This document shows positions 1-6,224 of a stretch of DNA of 14,842 nucleotides, one piece after another; position 1 is the stretch's first letter, and each line of letters opens with the position of its first letter. This DNA is from DASRSS01 sp035656335 (GTDB lineage Bacteria > Actinomycetota > Actinomycetes > Mycobacteriales > Jatrophihabitantaceae), in contig DASRSS010000059.1 of the NCBI GenBank assembly GCA_035656335.1, forward strand, positions 1-14,842, read 5' to 3'. The position numbers and the translations under genes were made by a program. Below the pieces are notes generated by a model. It saw nothing but the letters and a program-made list of their open reading frames with translations, made no database searches and was not told where the DNA came from.

Positions 1-879
1 CGGCTGCGACTGCAGCGAGTTGTCCGGACCGGCGACGTTGCCGTGCGCGCCGATCTCCGCGATCCAGGTCAAGCCCAGCTCCTCGGCCTTCGCCTTGCTC
101 ATGACCACGACGGCGCAGGCGCCGTCGGAGATCTGCGAGGAAGAGCCGGCCGTGATCGTGCCGTCCTTGGTGAATGCGGGACGCAGCTTGCCCAGCGACT
201 CGACGGTCGTGTCACCGCGCACGCCCTCGTCCTCGCGGAACTCAATCGGGTCGCCCTTGCGCTGCGGGATCTGCACCGGGCAGATCTCCTCGTCGAAGAT
301 GCCGTTCTTCTGCGCGAGCGCGGCGCGCTGGTGCGAGCGGGCGGAGAACTCGTCCTGCTCCTCGCGCGTCAGCGAGAGCTTCTTGTTGACGTTGTCGGTC
401 GACTCGCCCATCGGGATGTGGTCGAAGATGTCGGTGAGGCCGTCGAAGGCCATCGCGTCGAGCATCTCGATCGCGCCGTACTTGAAACCGGCCCGCGACT
501 TCGGCAGCAGGTGCGGCGCGTTCGTCATCGACTCCTGGCCGCCGGCCACGATGATGTCGAACTCGCCGGCGCGGATCAGCTGGTCGGCCAGCGCGATCGC
601 GTCCAGGCCGGACAGGCAGACCTTGTTGACGGTCAGCGCGGGAACGTTCAGCGGGATGCCGGCCTTGTGCGCGGCCTGGCGGGCGGGGATCTGGCCGGCC
701 CCGGCCTGCAGCACCTGGCCCATGATCACGTACTGGACCTGCTCGGGCGAAACCCCGGAACGCTCCAGTGCCGCCTTGATGGCGACGCCGCCCAGGTCGG
801 CGCCGGAGAAGTCCTTCAGCGAGCCGAGCAGGCGACCCATGGGCGTCCGAGCGCCGTTGACGATGACCGAACCAGCCAT
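1..879 (-). CDS. Acetyl-CoA C-acetyltransferase (thiolase), N-terminal 293 residues, runs off the window
   Basis: The thiolase condenses two acetyl-CoA to acetoacetyl-CoA, or runs in reverse in beta-oxidation; it is cytosolic. The translation begins MAGSVIVNGARTPMGRL. It carries the thiolase active-site stretch VNKVCLSGLDA with the nucleophilic Cys at about residue 88, followed by the AGGQESMTNAPHLLP motif. The reading frame stays open to base 1, where it reads AHGNVAGPDNSLQSQP, so roughly the last quarter, including the C-terminal His and Cys catalytic loops, lies outside. The ATG is supported by an AGGAGG ribosome binding site at 887-892. It is divergent from the epimerase gene. In Mycobacterium and Streptomyces a thiolase next to the epimerase is also found (recalled synteny). 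In this context it probably feeds acetoacetyl-CoA to the ethylmalonyl-CoA route. Thiolase identity is secure; biosynthetic versus degradative direction is inferred. Confidence 0.93.
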   Translation of the reverse strand, partial: MAGSVIVNGARTPMGRLLGSLKDFSGADLGGVAIKAALERSGVSPEQVQYVIMGQVLQAGAGQIPARQAAHKAGIPLNVPALTVNKVCLSGLDAIALADQLIRAGEFDIIVAGGQESMTNAPHLLPKSRAGFKYGAIEMLDAMAFDGLTDIFDHIPMGESTDNVNKKLSLTREEQDEFSARSHQRAALAQKNGIFDEEICPVQIPQRKGDPIEFREDEGVRGDTTVESLGKLRPAFTKDGTITAGSSSQISDGACAVVVMSKAKAEELGLTWIAEIGAHGNVAGPDNSLQSQP

Positions 880-886
880 GGAACTT

Positions 887-892
887 CCTCCT
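887..892 (-). promoter_or_regulatory. Ribosome binding site of the thiolase gene
   Basis: A perfect AGGAGG on the minus strand ends 7 bases before the ATG at 877-879. It fixes this start over the in-frame ATG at codon 14. Confidence 0.85.
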
Positions 893-924
893 GGTTAGCG
901 ACTGAGGGCAAGTTTCACCGGGGA

Positions 925-940
925 ACAGCCAACTGTAACC
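925..940. promoter_or_regulatory. Possible regulatory repeat in the thiolase/epimerase divergent spacer
   Basis: The 139-base spacer between the divergent thiolase and epimerase genes contains ACAG-CCAA-CTGT (925-936), a 4-base-arm inverted repeat. It overlaps GTAACC (935-940), the complement of GGTTAC, which is the left half of the motif seen upstream of ccr and the mutase gene. The second half of that motif is absent here. On the minus strand the same bases contain TACAGT, a TANNNT-type -10 candidate for the thiolase gene. This is suggestive only. Confidence 0.3.
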
Positions 941-1018
941 ACGCCCCGCGCGCAAAGCGGGTGTGAGCGTGCGCACGCCGGACTCGCCCGGACCGCCCCG
1001 GCTTGCCACGATGGACGA

Positions 1019-1450
1019 ATGCCTGCAACCAGCCTGTTCACGAAGATCGACCACGTCGGCATCGCGGTACCCGACCTGGACGAGGCAATCGCCTTCTACG
1101 CGGAGACCTTCGGTGTGCAGAGCGTGCACGAGGAGGTCAACGAGGAGCAGGGCGTCCGCGAGGCGATGCTGGCCGTCGGCGACGGCGCCACCCGCATCCA
1201 GCTGCTCGCGCCCCTGACGTCCGAGTCGACGATCGCGAAGTTCATCGACCGCAACGGCCCGGGCGTGCAGCAGGTCGCGTACACCGTCGAGGACATCGCG
1301 GCGGTCAGCGCCGACCTGCGGGCCAAGGGACTGCGACTGCTGTACGACGAGCCACGCCGCGGGACGTCGGACAGCCGGGTCAACTTCATCCACCCCAAGG
1401 ACGCCGGCGGCGTGCTCGTCGAACTCGTCCAGCCAGCCGCGTCACACTGA
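1019..1450 (+). CDS. mce: Methylmalonyl-CoA (ethylmalonyl-CoA) epimerase
   Basis: The enzyme interconverts the 2R and 2S epimers of methylmalonyl-CoA; epimerases of this family can also act on ethylmalonyl-CoA. At 143 residues it has the usual family length and two vicinal-oxygen-chelate modules. Visible residues are His12 (IDHVGIAV), catalytic Glu48 (GVREAML), Gln61 (RIQLLAP) and Glu135 (VLVELV). Numbering at His12 and Glu48 matches the Propionibacterium enzyme as I remember it. The third metal ligand, normally a His of an HH pair, is replaced: the stretch is PGVQQVAYTV, so Gln85 occupies that place. ATG 1019 is chosen because it puts His12 and Glu48 in register; GGA at 1013-1015 is only a weak ribosome binding site. 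It sits 73 bases before ccr on the same strand. With ccr and the distant mutase it would epimerise ethylmalonyl-CoA. Confidence 0.92.
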   Translation: MPATSLFTKIDHVGIAVPDLDEAIAFYAETFGVQSVHEEVNEEQGVREAMLAVGDGATRIQLLAPLTSESTIAKFIDRNGPGVQQVAYTVEDIAAVSADLRAKGLRLLYDEPRRGTSDSRVNFIHPKDAGGVLVELVQPAASH

Positions 1451-1462
1451 CGAGGCAAGCTG

Positions 1463-1480
1463 GTTACCAGCGGGTAACGT
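1463..1480 (+). promoter_or_regulatory. Candidate operator overlapping the ccr promoter
   Basis: The sequence GTTACCAGCGGGTAAC (1463-1478) is a perfect 6-base-arm inverted repeat with a 4-base spacer, containing TTAC-N6-GTAA. Its right arm overlaps TAACGT (1475-1480), which fits the actinobacterial -10 pattern TANNNT and would start transcription near 1487, about 37 bases before the ccr GTG. A bound protein would therefore block the promoter. A second small repeat, TTGC-CC-GCAA (1481-1490), follows at once. A related motif lies upstream of the ethylmalonyl-CoA mutase gene. No regulator gene is in the window. Confidence 0.5.
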
Positions 1481-1523
1481 TTGCCCGCAAGACGCCCGCT
1501 CACCTTTTCCAGAAGGGTTTCCC

Positions 1524-2855
1524 GTGGACGACATCCGGAACGCCATCCTGAACGACGATCTCGGCAAGCTGGCCGAACTGCCCGTGCCGGACGCCTACCA
1601 GGGCATGGTCGTGCGCGCCGACGAGGTGGACATGTTCGAGGGGCAGTCCACCCGGGACAAGGACCCGCGCAAGAGCCTGCACCTGCAGGAGGTCGCGACG
1701 CCCGAGCTCGGCCCCGGTGAGGCGATCGTCGCGGTCATGGCGAGCGCCATCAACTACAACACGGTGTGGACGTCGATCTTCGAGCCGGTCTCCACGTTCT
1801 CGTTCCTGAAGCGGTACGGGCGTTCGTCCGAGCTGGCCCGCAAGCACGACCAGCCGTTCCACGTCGTCGGTTCCGACCTCGCCGGCGTGGTGCTGCGGAC
1901 CGGACCGGGCGTGACCAAGTGGAAGGCCGGCGACGAGGTCGTCGCGCACTGCCTGTCCGTCGAGCTCGAGGACCCGCAGGGCCACGACGACACGATGATG
2001 GACCCGCAGCAGCGCATCTGGGGCTTCGAGACGAACTACGGCGGCCTGGCCGAGCTGGCGCTGGTCAAGGCGAACCAGCTGATGCCCAAGCCTGCGCACC
2101 TCACCTGGGAGGAGGCCGCGGCGCCCGGCCTGGTCAACTCCACCGCGTACCGCCAGCTGGTCAGCCAGCACGGCGCCGGCATGAAGCAGGGCGACACCGT
2201 GTTGATCTGGGGCGCGTCCGGCGGTCTCGGCGGCTATGCGACGCAGTACGCCCTCAACGGCGGCGCGGTTCCGGTGTGCGTGGTGTCCTCGCCGGAGAAG
2301 GCGGAGATCTGCCGTTCCATGGGCGCGGAGCTGATCATCGACCGCTCCGCGGAGGACTACAAGTTCTGGAAGGACGAGAACACCCAGGACCCGAGCGAGT
2401 GGAAGCGGTTCGGCGCGAAGATCCGCGAGCTCACCGGCGGCGACGACCCCGACATCGTGTTCGAGCACCCGGGCCGGGAGACGTTCGGCGCGTCCGTCTA
2501 CGTGACCAAGCGCGGCGGCACCGTCGTCACGTGTGCGTCCACGACCGGGTACCTGCACCAGTACGACAACCGGTACCTCTGGATGACGCTCAAGCGCATC
2601 GTCGGCTCGCACTTCGCCAACTATCGCGAGTCGTGGGAGGCGAACCGGCTGATCGCCCGGGGCGCCATCCACCCGACGCTGTCGCGGGTCTACCCGCTCG
2701 CCGAGACCGGCCAGGCCGCCTACGACGTCCACCGTAACCTGCACCAGGGCAAGGTCGGCGTGCTGTGCCTGGCGCCCGAGGAGGGCCTCGGCGTCCGGGA
2801 CCACGAGCTGCGGGCCAAGCACCTGGACCAGATCAACCGCTTCCGCGGCGTCTGA
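1524..2855 (+). CDS. ccr: Crotonyl-CoA carboxylase/reductase
   Basis: The enzyme reductively carboxylates crotonyl-CoA with NADPH and CO2 to ethylmalonyl-CoA, the key step of the ethylmalonyl-CoA pathway and a source of polyketide extender units. The 443 residues are a medium-chain dehydrogenase/reductase of the usual Ccr length. The NADPH Rossmann loop GASGGLGGYATQ starts at about residue 230. The four residues that hold CO2 in the Kitasatospora enzyme (Asn81, Phe170, Glu171, His365, from memory) appear here at a constant offset of two: Asn79 (INYNTVW), Phe168-Glu169 (GFETNYG) and His363 (GSHFANY). This separates it from plain enoyl-CoA reductases. The start is GTG 1524 with AGAAGGG at 1511-1517. 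It follows the epimerase by 73 bases, with its own candidate promoter and operator, and precedes the FilP-like gene. In Streptomyces ccr is usually next to the mutase gene; here they are about 5.5 kb apart. Confidence 0.96.
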   Translation: MDDIRNAILNDDLGKLAELPVPDAYQGMVVRADEVDMFEGQSTRDKDPRKSLHLQEVATPELGPGEAIVAVMASAINYNTVWTSIFEPVSTFSFLKRYGRSSELARKHDQPFHVVGSDLAGVVLRTGPGVTKWKAGDEVVAHCLSVELEDPQGHDDTMMDPQQRIWGFETNYGGLAELALVKANQLMPKPAHLTWEEAAAPGLVNSTAYRQLVSQHGAGMKQGDTVLIWGASGGLGGYATQYALNGGAVPVCVVSSPEKAEICRSMGAELIIDRSAEDYKFWKDENTQDPSEWKRFGAKIRELTGGDDPDIVFEHPGRETFGASVYVTKRGGTVVTCASTTGYLHQYDNRYLWMTLKRIVGSHFANYRESWEANRLIARGAIHPTLSRVYPLAETGQAAYDVHRNLHQGKVGVLCLAPEEGLGVRDHELRAKHLDQINRFRGV

Positions 2856-2857
2856 GC

Positions 2858-2871
2858 CGGCGACTTCGCCG
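2858..2871 (+). terminator. Small hairpin after ccr, possible weak terminator
   Basis: CGGCG-ACTT-CGCCG forms a 5-base-pair stem with a 4-base loop, directly after the ccr stop codon. No T-run follows. The FilP-like gene starts 99 bases after the ccr stop, so it may be read through or have its own promoter. Confidence 0.3.
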
Positions 2872-2954
2872 CCGCGACGCTGAACGTGAAGCGGAGGTTG
2901 AGGCTGGACGGTCGCCCGTTGGGATCTTGCCCGTCCGAATGCCAGGATTAGGAC

Positions 2955-3884
2955 ATGACCTCGGAGCACGCGTCTGATGTCCTGCCGATCCTGAGCGATG
3001 CGCACCACGGCTTCGACCCGGCCCTGCGCGGTTACGACCGGGCGCAGGTCGACCAGTACCTGAGCCGGCTCGAGGACGAGGTCCGTGCGGCCGTCGCGGA
3101 CCGTGACCGCGCCGCCGCACGCACCGCCGACCTCGCCGCGCAGCTGGCCAGCGCCCAGGCGCAGATCGAGTCGCTGCGCCGCCAGCTGCGCGCGGCCGCC
3201 GAGACCGTCACGCCCGAGAACGTCGACGCCCGGGTCCGGCAGACGATGGAGGCCGCCCAGACCGAGGCCGCCCGGCTCCGCAGCGAGGCCGAGACGCAGG
3301 CCGAGGCCGTGCGCAACGGTGCCTCGGACGGAGCGGCTCGCACGCGTGCGGCGGCGCACGCGGAGGCCGAGCGGATCGTCGCCGAGGCGACGCAGCGGCT
3401 GGCTGCGGCGGACGAGACGTTCCGCCGCCGGGTCGCGGAGGCCGAGCAGCACCGGGAGCGCGTCGAGCTGGAGCTGGCCGCGAGCACGGAGCGGGTGCGG
3501 TCCGAGGAGGCCGCGCTGACGGCCGAGGCCGAGGCGGAGCGCAACCGGCTGAACGCCGAGGCAGAAGCGGAGCGGGCTCGGCTCGAGGCCGAGTCCGCCG
3601 CCCGCCGGGCGCTGGCCGACGAGGACTTCGAGATCGCGCTGCGCGAAAGGCGTTCCCGCGAGAACGAGGCGATCGAGACCGAGCGGGCGCAGGCACACGC
3701 CGAAGCGGAGCGGATCGTCAGCGAGGCGCGCGCTACGGCCGAGCAGATGGTCGCGGACGCGACGAGCGAGGTGCGCCGGCTGCACGCGCATCGCGACGAG
3801 ACGCACGCCGTCCTGCGCGAGCTGCACACCAAGCTGCAAGCCGCCCTCGACGAATCCTTGAGTGCTTCTCCCCCAGCCCCTTAG
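2955..3884 (+). CDS. FilP/Scy-like coiled-coil cytoskeletal protein with DivIVA-type N-terminus
   Basis: This is a predicted cytoplasmic filament-forming scaffold of the FilP/Scy/DivIVA type, which organise polar growth in actinobacteria. The 309 residues are close to Streptomyces FilP in length. Residues 20-43 contain GYDRAQVDQYLSRLEDEV, the conserved N-terminal signature. From about residue 36 to 300 the protein is almost continuous Ala/Glu/Arg-rich coiled coil. An 11-residue rhythm is visible: AEAEAERNRLN at 190-200 and AEAEAERARLE at 201-211 are tandem hendecads, and HAEAERIV occurs at 135 and again at 248. The tail SASPPAP is non-helical. ATG 2955 has AGGA at 2944-2947. Position next to the epimerase and ccr matches the recalled Streptomyces filP-scy-mce neighbourhood. 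Exact orthology (FilP, Scy or another DivIVA-like protein) is not settled. Confidence 0.8.
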   Translation: MTSEHASDVLPILSDAHHGFDPALRGYDRAQVDQYLSRLEDEVRAAVADRDRAAARTADLAAQLASAQAQIESLRRQLRAAAETVTPENVDARVRQTMEAAQTEAARLRSEAETQAEAVRNGASDGAARTRAAAHAEAERIVAEATQRLAAADETFRRRVAEAEQHRERVELELAASTERVRSEEAALTAEAEAERNRLNAEAEAERARLEAESAARRALADEDFEIALRERRSRENEAIETERAQAHAEAERIVSEARATAEQMVADATSEVRRLHAHRDETHAVLRELHTKLQAALDESLSASPPAP

Positions 3885-3894
3885 CGCAACCCAC

Positions 3895-3918
3895 CACGCG
3901 ATGAGCGCTCGTCGCGTG
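3895..3918 (+). terminator. Strong hairpin between convergent genes, likely terminator
   Basis: A 10-base-pair stem (arms CACGCGATGA and TCGTCGCGTG, one G-U pair) with loop GCGC lies 11 bases after the FilP-like stop and 6 bases beyond the stop of the convergent small gene. The stem is perfect in plus-strand RNA counting the wobble, and has one mismatch in minus-strand RNA. There is no T-run, as is common in high-GC actinobacteria. Confidence 0.6.
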
Positions 3919-3923
3919 CACGG

Positions 3924-4199
3924 TTACTTTGGCCGGCGGGTTTCTCGGGCGGACCAGCACGGGGTGTGCCAGTGGCGCCGGTCGGAAGCGCCGAGGTCGT
4001 CGGCCGGCCAGCTGACCACGTGTGGCTGCCCGGCGCGCACCAGCTGATCGCAGCCGGGACAGCGGTAGTCCTTACCCGCGGCCGAACCGCTCACCGACCG
4101 GACGGCGTAGCGCTCGCCGCGGAACTGCTCGTACCGCTCGACCCCGCCCCGCAACGGCCGCTCCGGACCATGCGGACTGCGATTGTTCTTCCTAGGCAT
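3924..4199 (-). CDS. Small conserved actinobacterial zinc-ribbon-like protein, function unknown
   Basis: The 91-residue cytoplasmic protein resembles a family in Streptomyces and relatives that is often labelled ATP/GTP-binding protein, although no P-loop is visible. A basic N-terminus is followed by a CPGC pair (Cys47, Cys50), then QPHVVSWP with His60, and RRHWHTPCW with His76, His78 and Cys81. CxxC followed by HxxC about 27 residues later is a plausible zinc site, as in treble-clef or HNH-like folds, but no catalytic motif is obvious. It is convergent with the FilP-like gene and downstream of the 3-hydroxyacyl-CoA dehydrogenase on the same strand, with a terminator-like hairpin between, so it is probably transcribed alone. 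The upstream signal GGTGGTGG is a poor ribosome binding site. A nucleic-acid-binding role is a guess. Confidence 0.75.
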   Translation of the reverse strand: MPRKNNRSPHGPERPLRGGVERYEQFRGERYAVRSVSGSAAGKDYRCPGCDQLVRAGQPHVVSWPADDLGASDRRHWHTPCWSARETRRPK

Positions 4200-4273
4200 G
4201 ACGCGACCACCACCGCGATGAGCTCCCCCGCAAGCGCCCCCAGCGCGATTGAGCGCCAGCGAGCTTGCGGCTC

Positions 4274-4287
4274 GGATCGCGCGATCC
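4274..4287. repeat. Perfect 14-base palindrome
   Basis: GGATCGCGCGATCC is fully self-complementary and abuts the hairpin at 4286-4306, in the 129-base gap between the dehydrogenase stop and the start of the small zinc protein. It could be part of a compound terminator or an operator for the small gene, 74 bases upstream of its ATG. Nothing else coding is seen in this gap. Confidence 0.4.
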
Positions 4288-4306
4288 GGCCTGTTCTTTA
4301 GGCCGG
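4286..4306 (-). terminator. Hairpin downstream of the 3-hydroxyacyl-CoA dehydrogenase, likely terminator
   Basis: CCGGCCT and AGGCCGG form a perfect 7-base-pair stem around a 7-base loop, 22 bases after the dehydrogenase stop codon on the minus strand. No T-run follows; the palindrome at 4274-4287 comes immediately after in that direction. Confidence 0.55.
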
Positions 4307-4328
4307 TCGAAGATCCGACTGGCGCGGG

Positions 4329-6107
4329 TTAGACAGAATAGTCGCGGAAACCCTTACCGGTCTTGCGGCCCAGGCGGCCGGCGGTGACCAGCTGCTCCAG
4401 CAGCGGTGCCGGCGCGAAGCCCGGCTCGCGGAACTCCAGGTACAGCTCGCGCTCGATGGCCAGCGAGACGTCGTTGCCGACCACGTCCAGCAGTTCGAAC
4501 GGTCCCATCGGGTAACCGCAACCGACCTTCATCGCCGAGTCGATGTCATCGGCCGTCGCGTAGTGCGCCTCGAGCATCTTGATCGCGTCGTTGAGGTACG
4601 GGAACAGCAGCGCGTTCACGATGAACCCGGACCGGTCGCCGCAGCGCACCGCGTGCTTGCCGATCTTCGCGGTGACGTCGAGGACGGTCGCCTCGACGTC
4701 CGGCGCGGTCGACACGGTGGTGACCACCTCCACCAGCTTCATGACCGCGGCCGGGTTGAAGAAGTGCATGCCGATGACCTCGGCGGGGCGGGACGTCGCC
4801 ATCGCGCACTCGATCACCGGCAGGCTGGACGTCGTGGTGGCGAGCACCGTCCCCGGCGCGCAGATGTCGTCGAGGTTCGAGAACAGCGCCTGCTTGACGC
4901 TGAGGTCCTCGACGACGGCCTCGACGACGAGCTGCACCGGCGCGAGGTCGTCCAGCTTGGTGGTGCCGGTGATCCGCGCGAGCGCGGCGTCGCGGTCGGC
5001 CTCGGCGAGCTTGCCGCGCTGGACGGCCTTCTCCAGCGACCGGGTCACGGCCTTGACCACGCCCGCGCACTTCTCCTCGCTGCGCGCGACGAACACGACG
5101 TCGTAGCCGGCCTTGGCGAAGACCTCGACGATGCCGGTGGCCATCGTGCCGGACCCCACGACGCCGACCTGCGATACCGCGCGCGCGCCGGACGGAACGG
5201 CGTCCGGCGTCGGCGTCAGCGCGTCCGCCACGACGTTCGGCGAGCCCTCGGCGTCGTAGGTGTAGAAGCCGCGCCCCGACTTCCGCCCGAGCAGGCCAGC
5301 GGTGATCATCTGCTTGAAGATCGGCGTCGGCGCGTGCAGGCGGTTGCGCCCCTGCTTGTACATCGTGTCGAGGATCTCGTACGCGGTGTCCAGACCGATC
5401 AGGTCCAGCAGCGCGAGCGGACCCATCGGCAGGCCGCAGCCGAGCTTCATCGCCGCGTCGATGTCCTCGCGGCTGGCGTACTTCGACTCGTACATGGACG
5501 CGGCGTGGTTCAGGTAGCCGAACAGCAGCGCGTTGGCGATGAACCCGGCGCGGTCGCCGATGGTGACGTCGGTCTTGCCGAGCTTCTGCGCGAACGCCTC
5601 GACGTCCTCGATCACGTCCTGCTCGGTGACGACACTGCGCACGACCTCGACCAGCTTCATGACCGGCGCGGGGTTGAAGAAGTGCATGCCGACGACCTTG
5701 CCGGGACGGCCGGTCGCGACCGCGATCTCGGTGACGGACAGCGACGACGTGTTCGTCGCGAGGATCGCCTCGGGCTTGCAGATGCCATCCAGCGCGCTGA
5801 AGATCGACTTCTTCAGCTCCAGCTGCTCGGGCACCGCCTCGACGACCAGATCGACGTCTGCCAGCGCGTCCAGCGAGGTCGCGTAGGCGACCCGGCCGAG
5901 CAGCGCCTGCTGCTCGGTGTCAGTCAGCTTGCCGCGCGTCACGGCGCGGCCGGTGGAGTTCTCCAGGTGGGCGCGGCCGCGGGCGACCGCGGCGTCGTCG
6001 ACCTCGACGGCGACGACGGACAGTCCGTTACGAGCGAACACCTCGGCGATGCCGGCACCCATCGTGCCGAGCCCGATCACGCCGACCTGCTGGAACTCCC
6101 GTGCCAT
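4329..6107 (-). CDS. 3-hydroxyacyl-CoA (3-hydroxybutyryl-CoA) dehydrogenase, tandem two-copy protein
   Basis: This enzyme oxidises or reduces (S)-3-hydroxyacyl-CoA / 3-oxoacyl-CoA with a nicotinamide cofactor. The 592 residues are two full dehydrogenase units (about 1-290 and 310-592) in tandem; single-copy enzymes are about 285 long. Unit 1 has GLGTMG (12-17), NTSSL (119-123), catalytic His142/Glu154 in GMHFFNPAPVMKLVE, and Asn192. Unit 2 has GSGTMA (318-323), TTSSL (425-429), His448/Glu460 and Asn498. Both active sites therefore look intact. The end of the second Rossmann strand differs: VEVDD (Glu35) in unit 1, typical for NAD, versus VARSEE (Ala341-Arg342) in unit 2, more typical for NADP. 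No crotonase domain is attached, unlike FadB. AGGAGG at 6115-6120 supports ATG 6107. It lies 117 bases after nucS. Proteins of this double architecture occur at the syntenic place in Streptomyces (recalled). It would supply 3-hydroxybutyryl-CoA upstream of Ccr. Confidence 0.93.
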   Translation of the reverse strand: MAREFQQVGVIGLGTMGAGIAEVFARNGLSVVAVEVDDAAVARGRAHLENSTGRAVTRGKLTDTEQQALLGRVAYATSLDALADVDLVVEAVPEQLELKKSIFSALDGICKPEAILATNTSSLSVTEIAVATGRPGKVVGMHFFNPAPVMKLVEVVRSVVTEQDVIEDVEAFAQKLGKTDVTIGDRAGFIANALLFGYLNHAASMYESKYASREDIDAAMKLGCGLPMGPLALLDLIGLDTAYEILDTMYKQGRNRLHAPTPIFKQMITAGLLGRKSGRGFYTYDAEGSPNVVADALTPTPDAVPSGARAVSQVGVVGSGTMATGIVEVFAKAGYDVVFVARSEEKCAGVVKAVTRSLEKAVQRGKLAEADRDAALARITGTTKLDDLAPVQLVVEAVVEDLSVKQALFSNLDDICAPGTVLATTTSSLPVIECAMATSRPAEVIGMHFFNPAAVMKLVEVVTTVSTAPDVEATVLDVTAKIGKHAVRCGDRSGFIVNALLFPYLNDAIKMLEAHYATADDIDSAMKVGCGYPMGPFELLDVVGNDVSLAIERELYLEFREPGFAPAPLLEQLVTAGRLGRKTGKGFRDYSV

Positions 6108-6114
6108 GAACCGT

Positions 6115-6120
6115 CCTCCT
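6115..6120 (-). promoter_or_regulatory. Ribosome binding site of the 3-hydroxyacyl-CoA dehydrogenase gene
   Basis: A perfect AGGAGG on the minus strand, 7 bases before the ATG, confirms the start and suggests strong translation. The remaining gap to nucS (6108-6224) shows no other gene. Confidence 0.8.
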
Positions 6121-6224
6121 CGGTGCGGAACGCCGTCGCAGCCCTAGTCTGCCGGGTCGGCGGGGGCATCGCGCGCCGAGGGCACCCGTCCAGCGGCCGA
6201 TGTGCCGACCGTCACCCGGTGCGG

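Noticed and set aside
3525..3600. Repeated GCCGAGGC-type DNA in the FilP-like gene, considered as a DNA repeat or recombination site
   Set aside because: The repetition follows codons for Ala-Glu in a coiled coil and is explained by the protein repeat.
1500..3839. 779-codon minus-strand open frame opposite ccr and the FilP-like gene
   Set aside because: Compositional shadow of two genes with strong family motifs on the other strand; no start signal, no domain.
3966..4301. Plus-strand open frame (111 codons) opposite the zinc-protein gene
   Set aside because: Antisense to the conserved CxxC/HxxC protein; no ribosome binding site or recognised motif.
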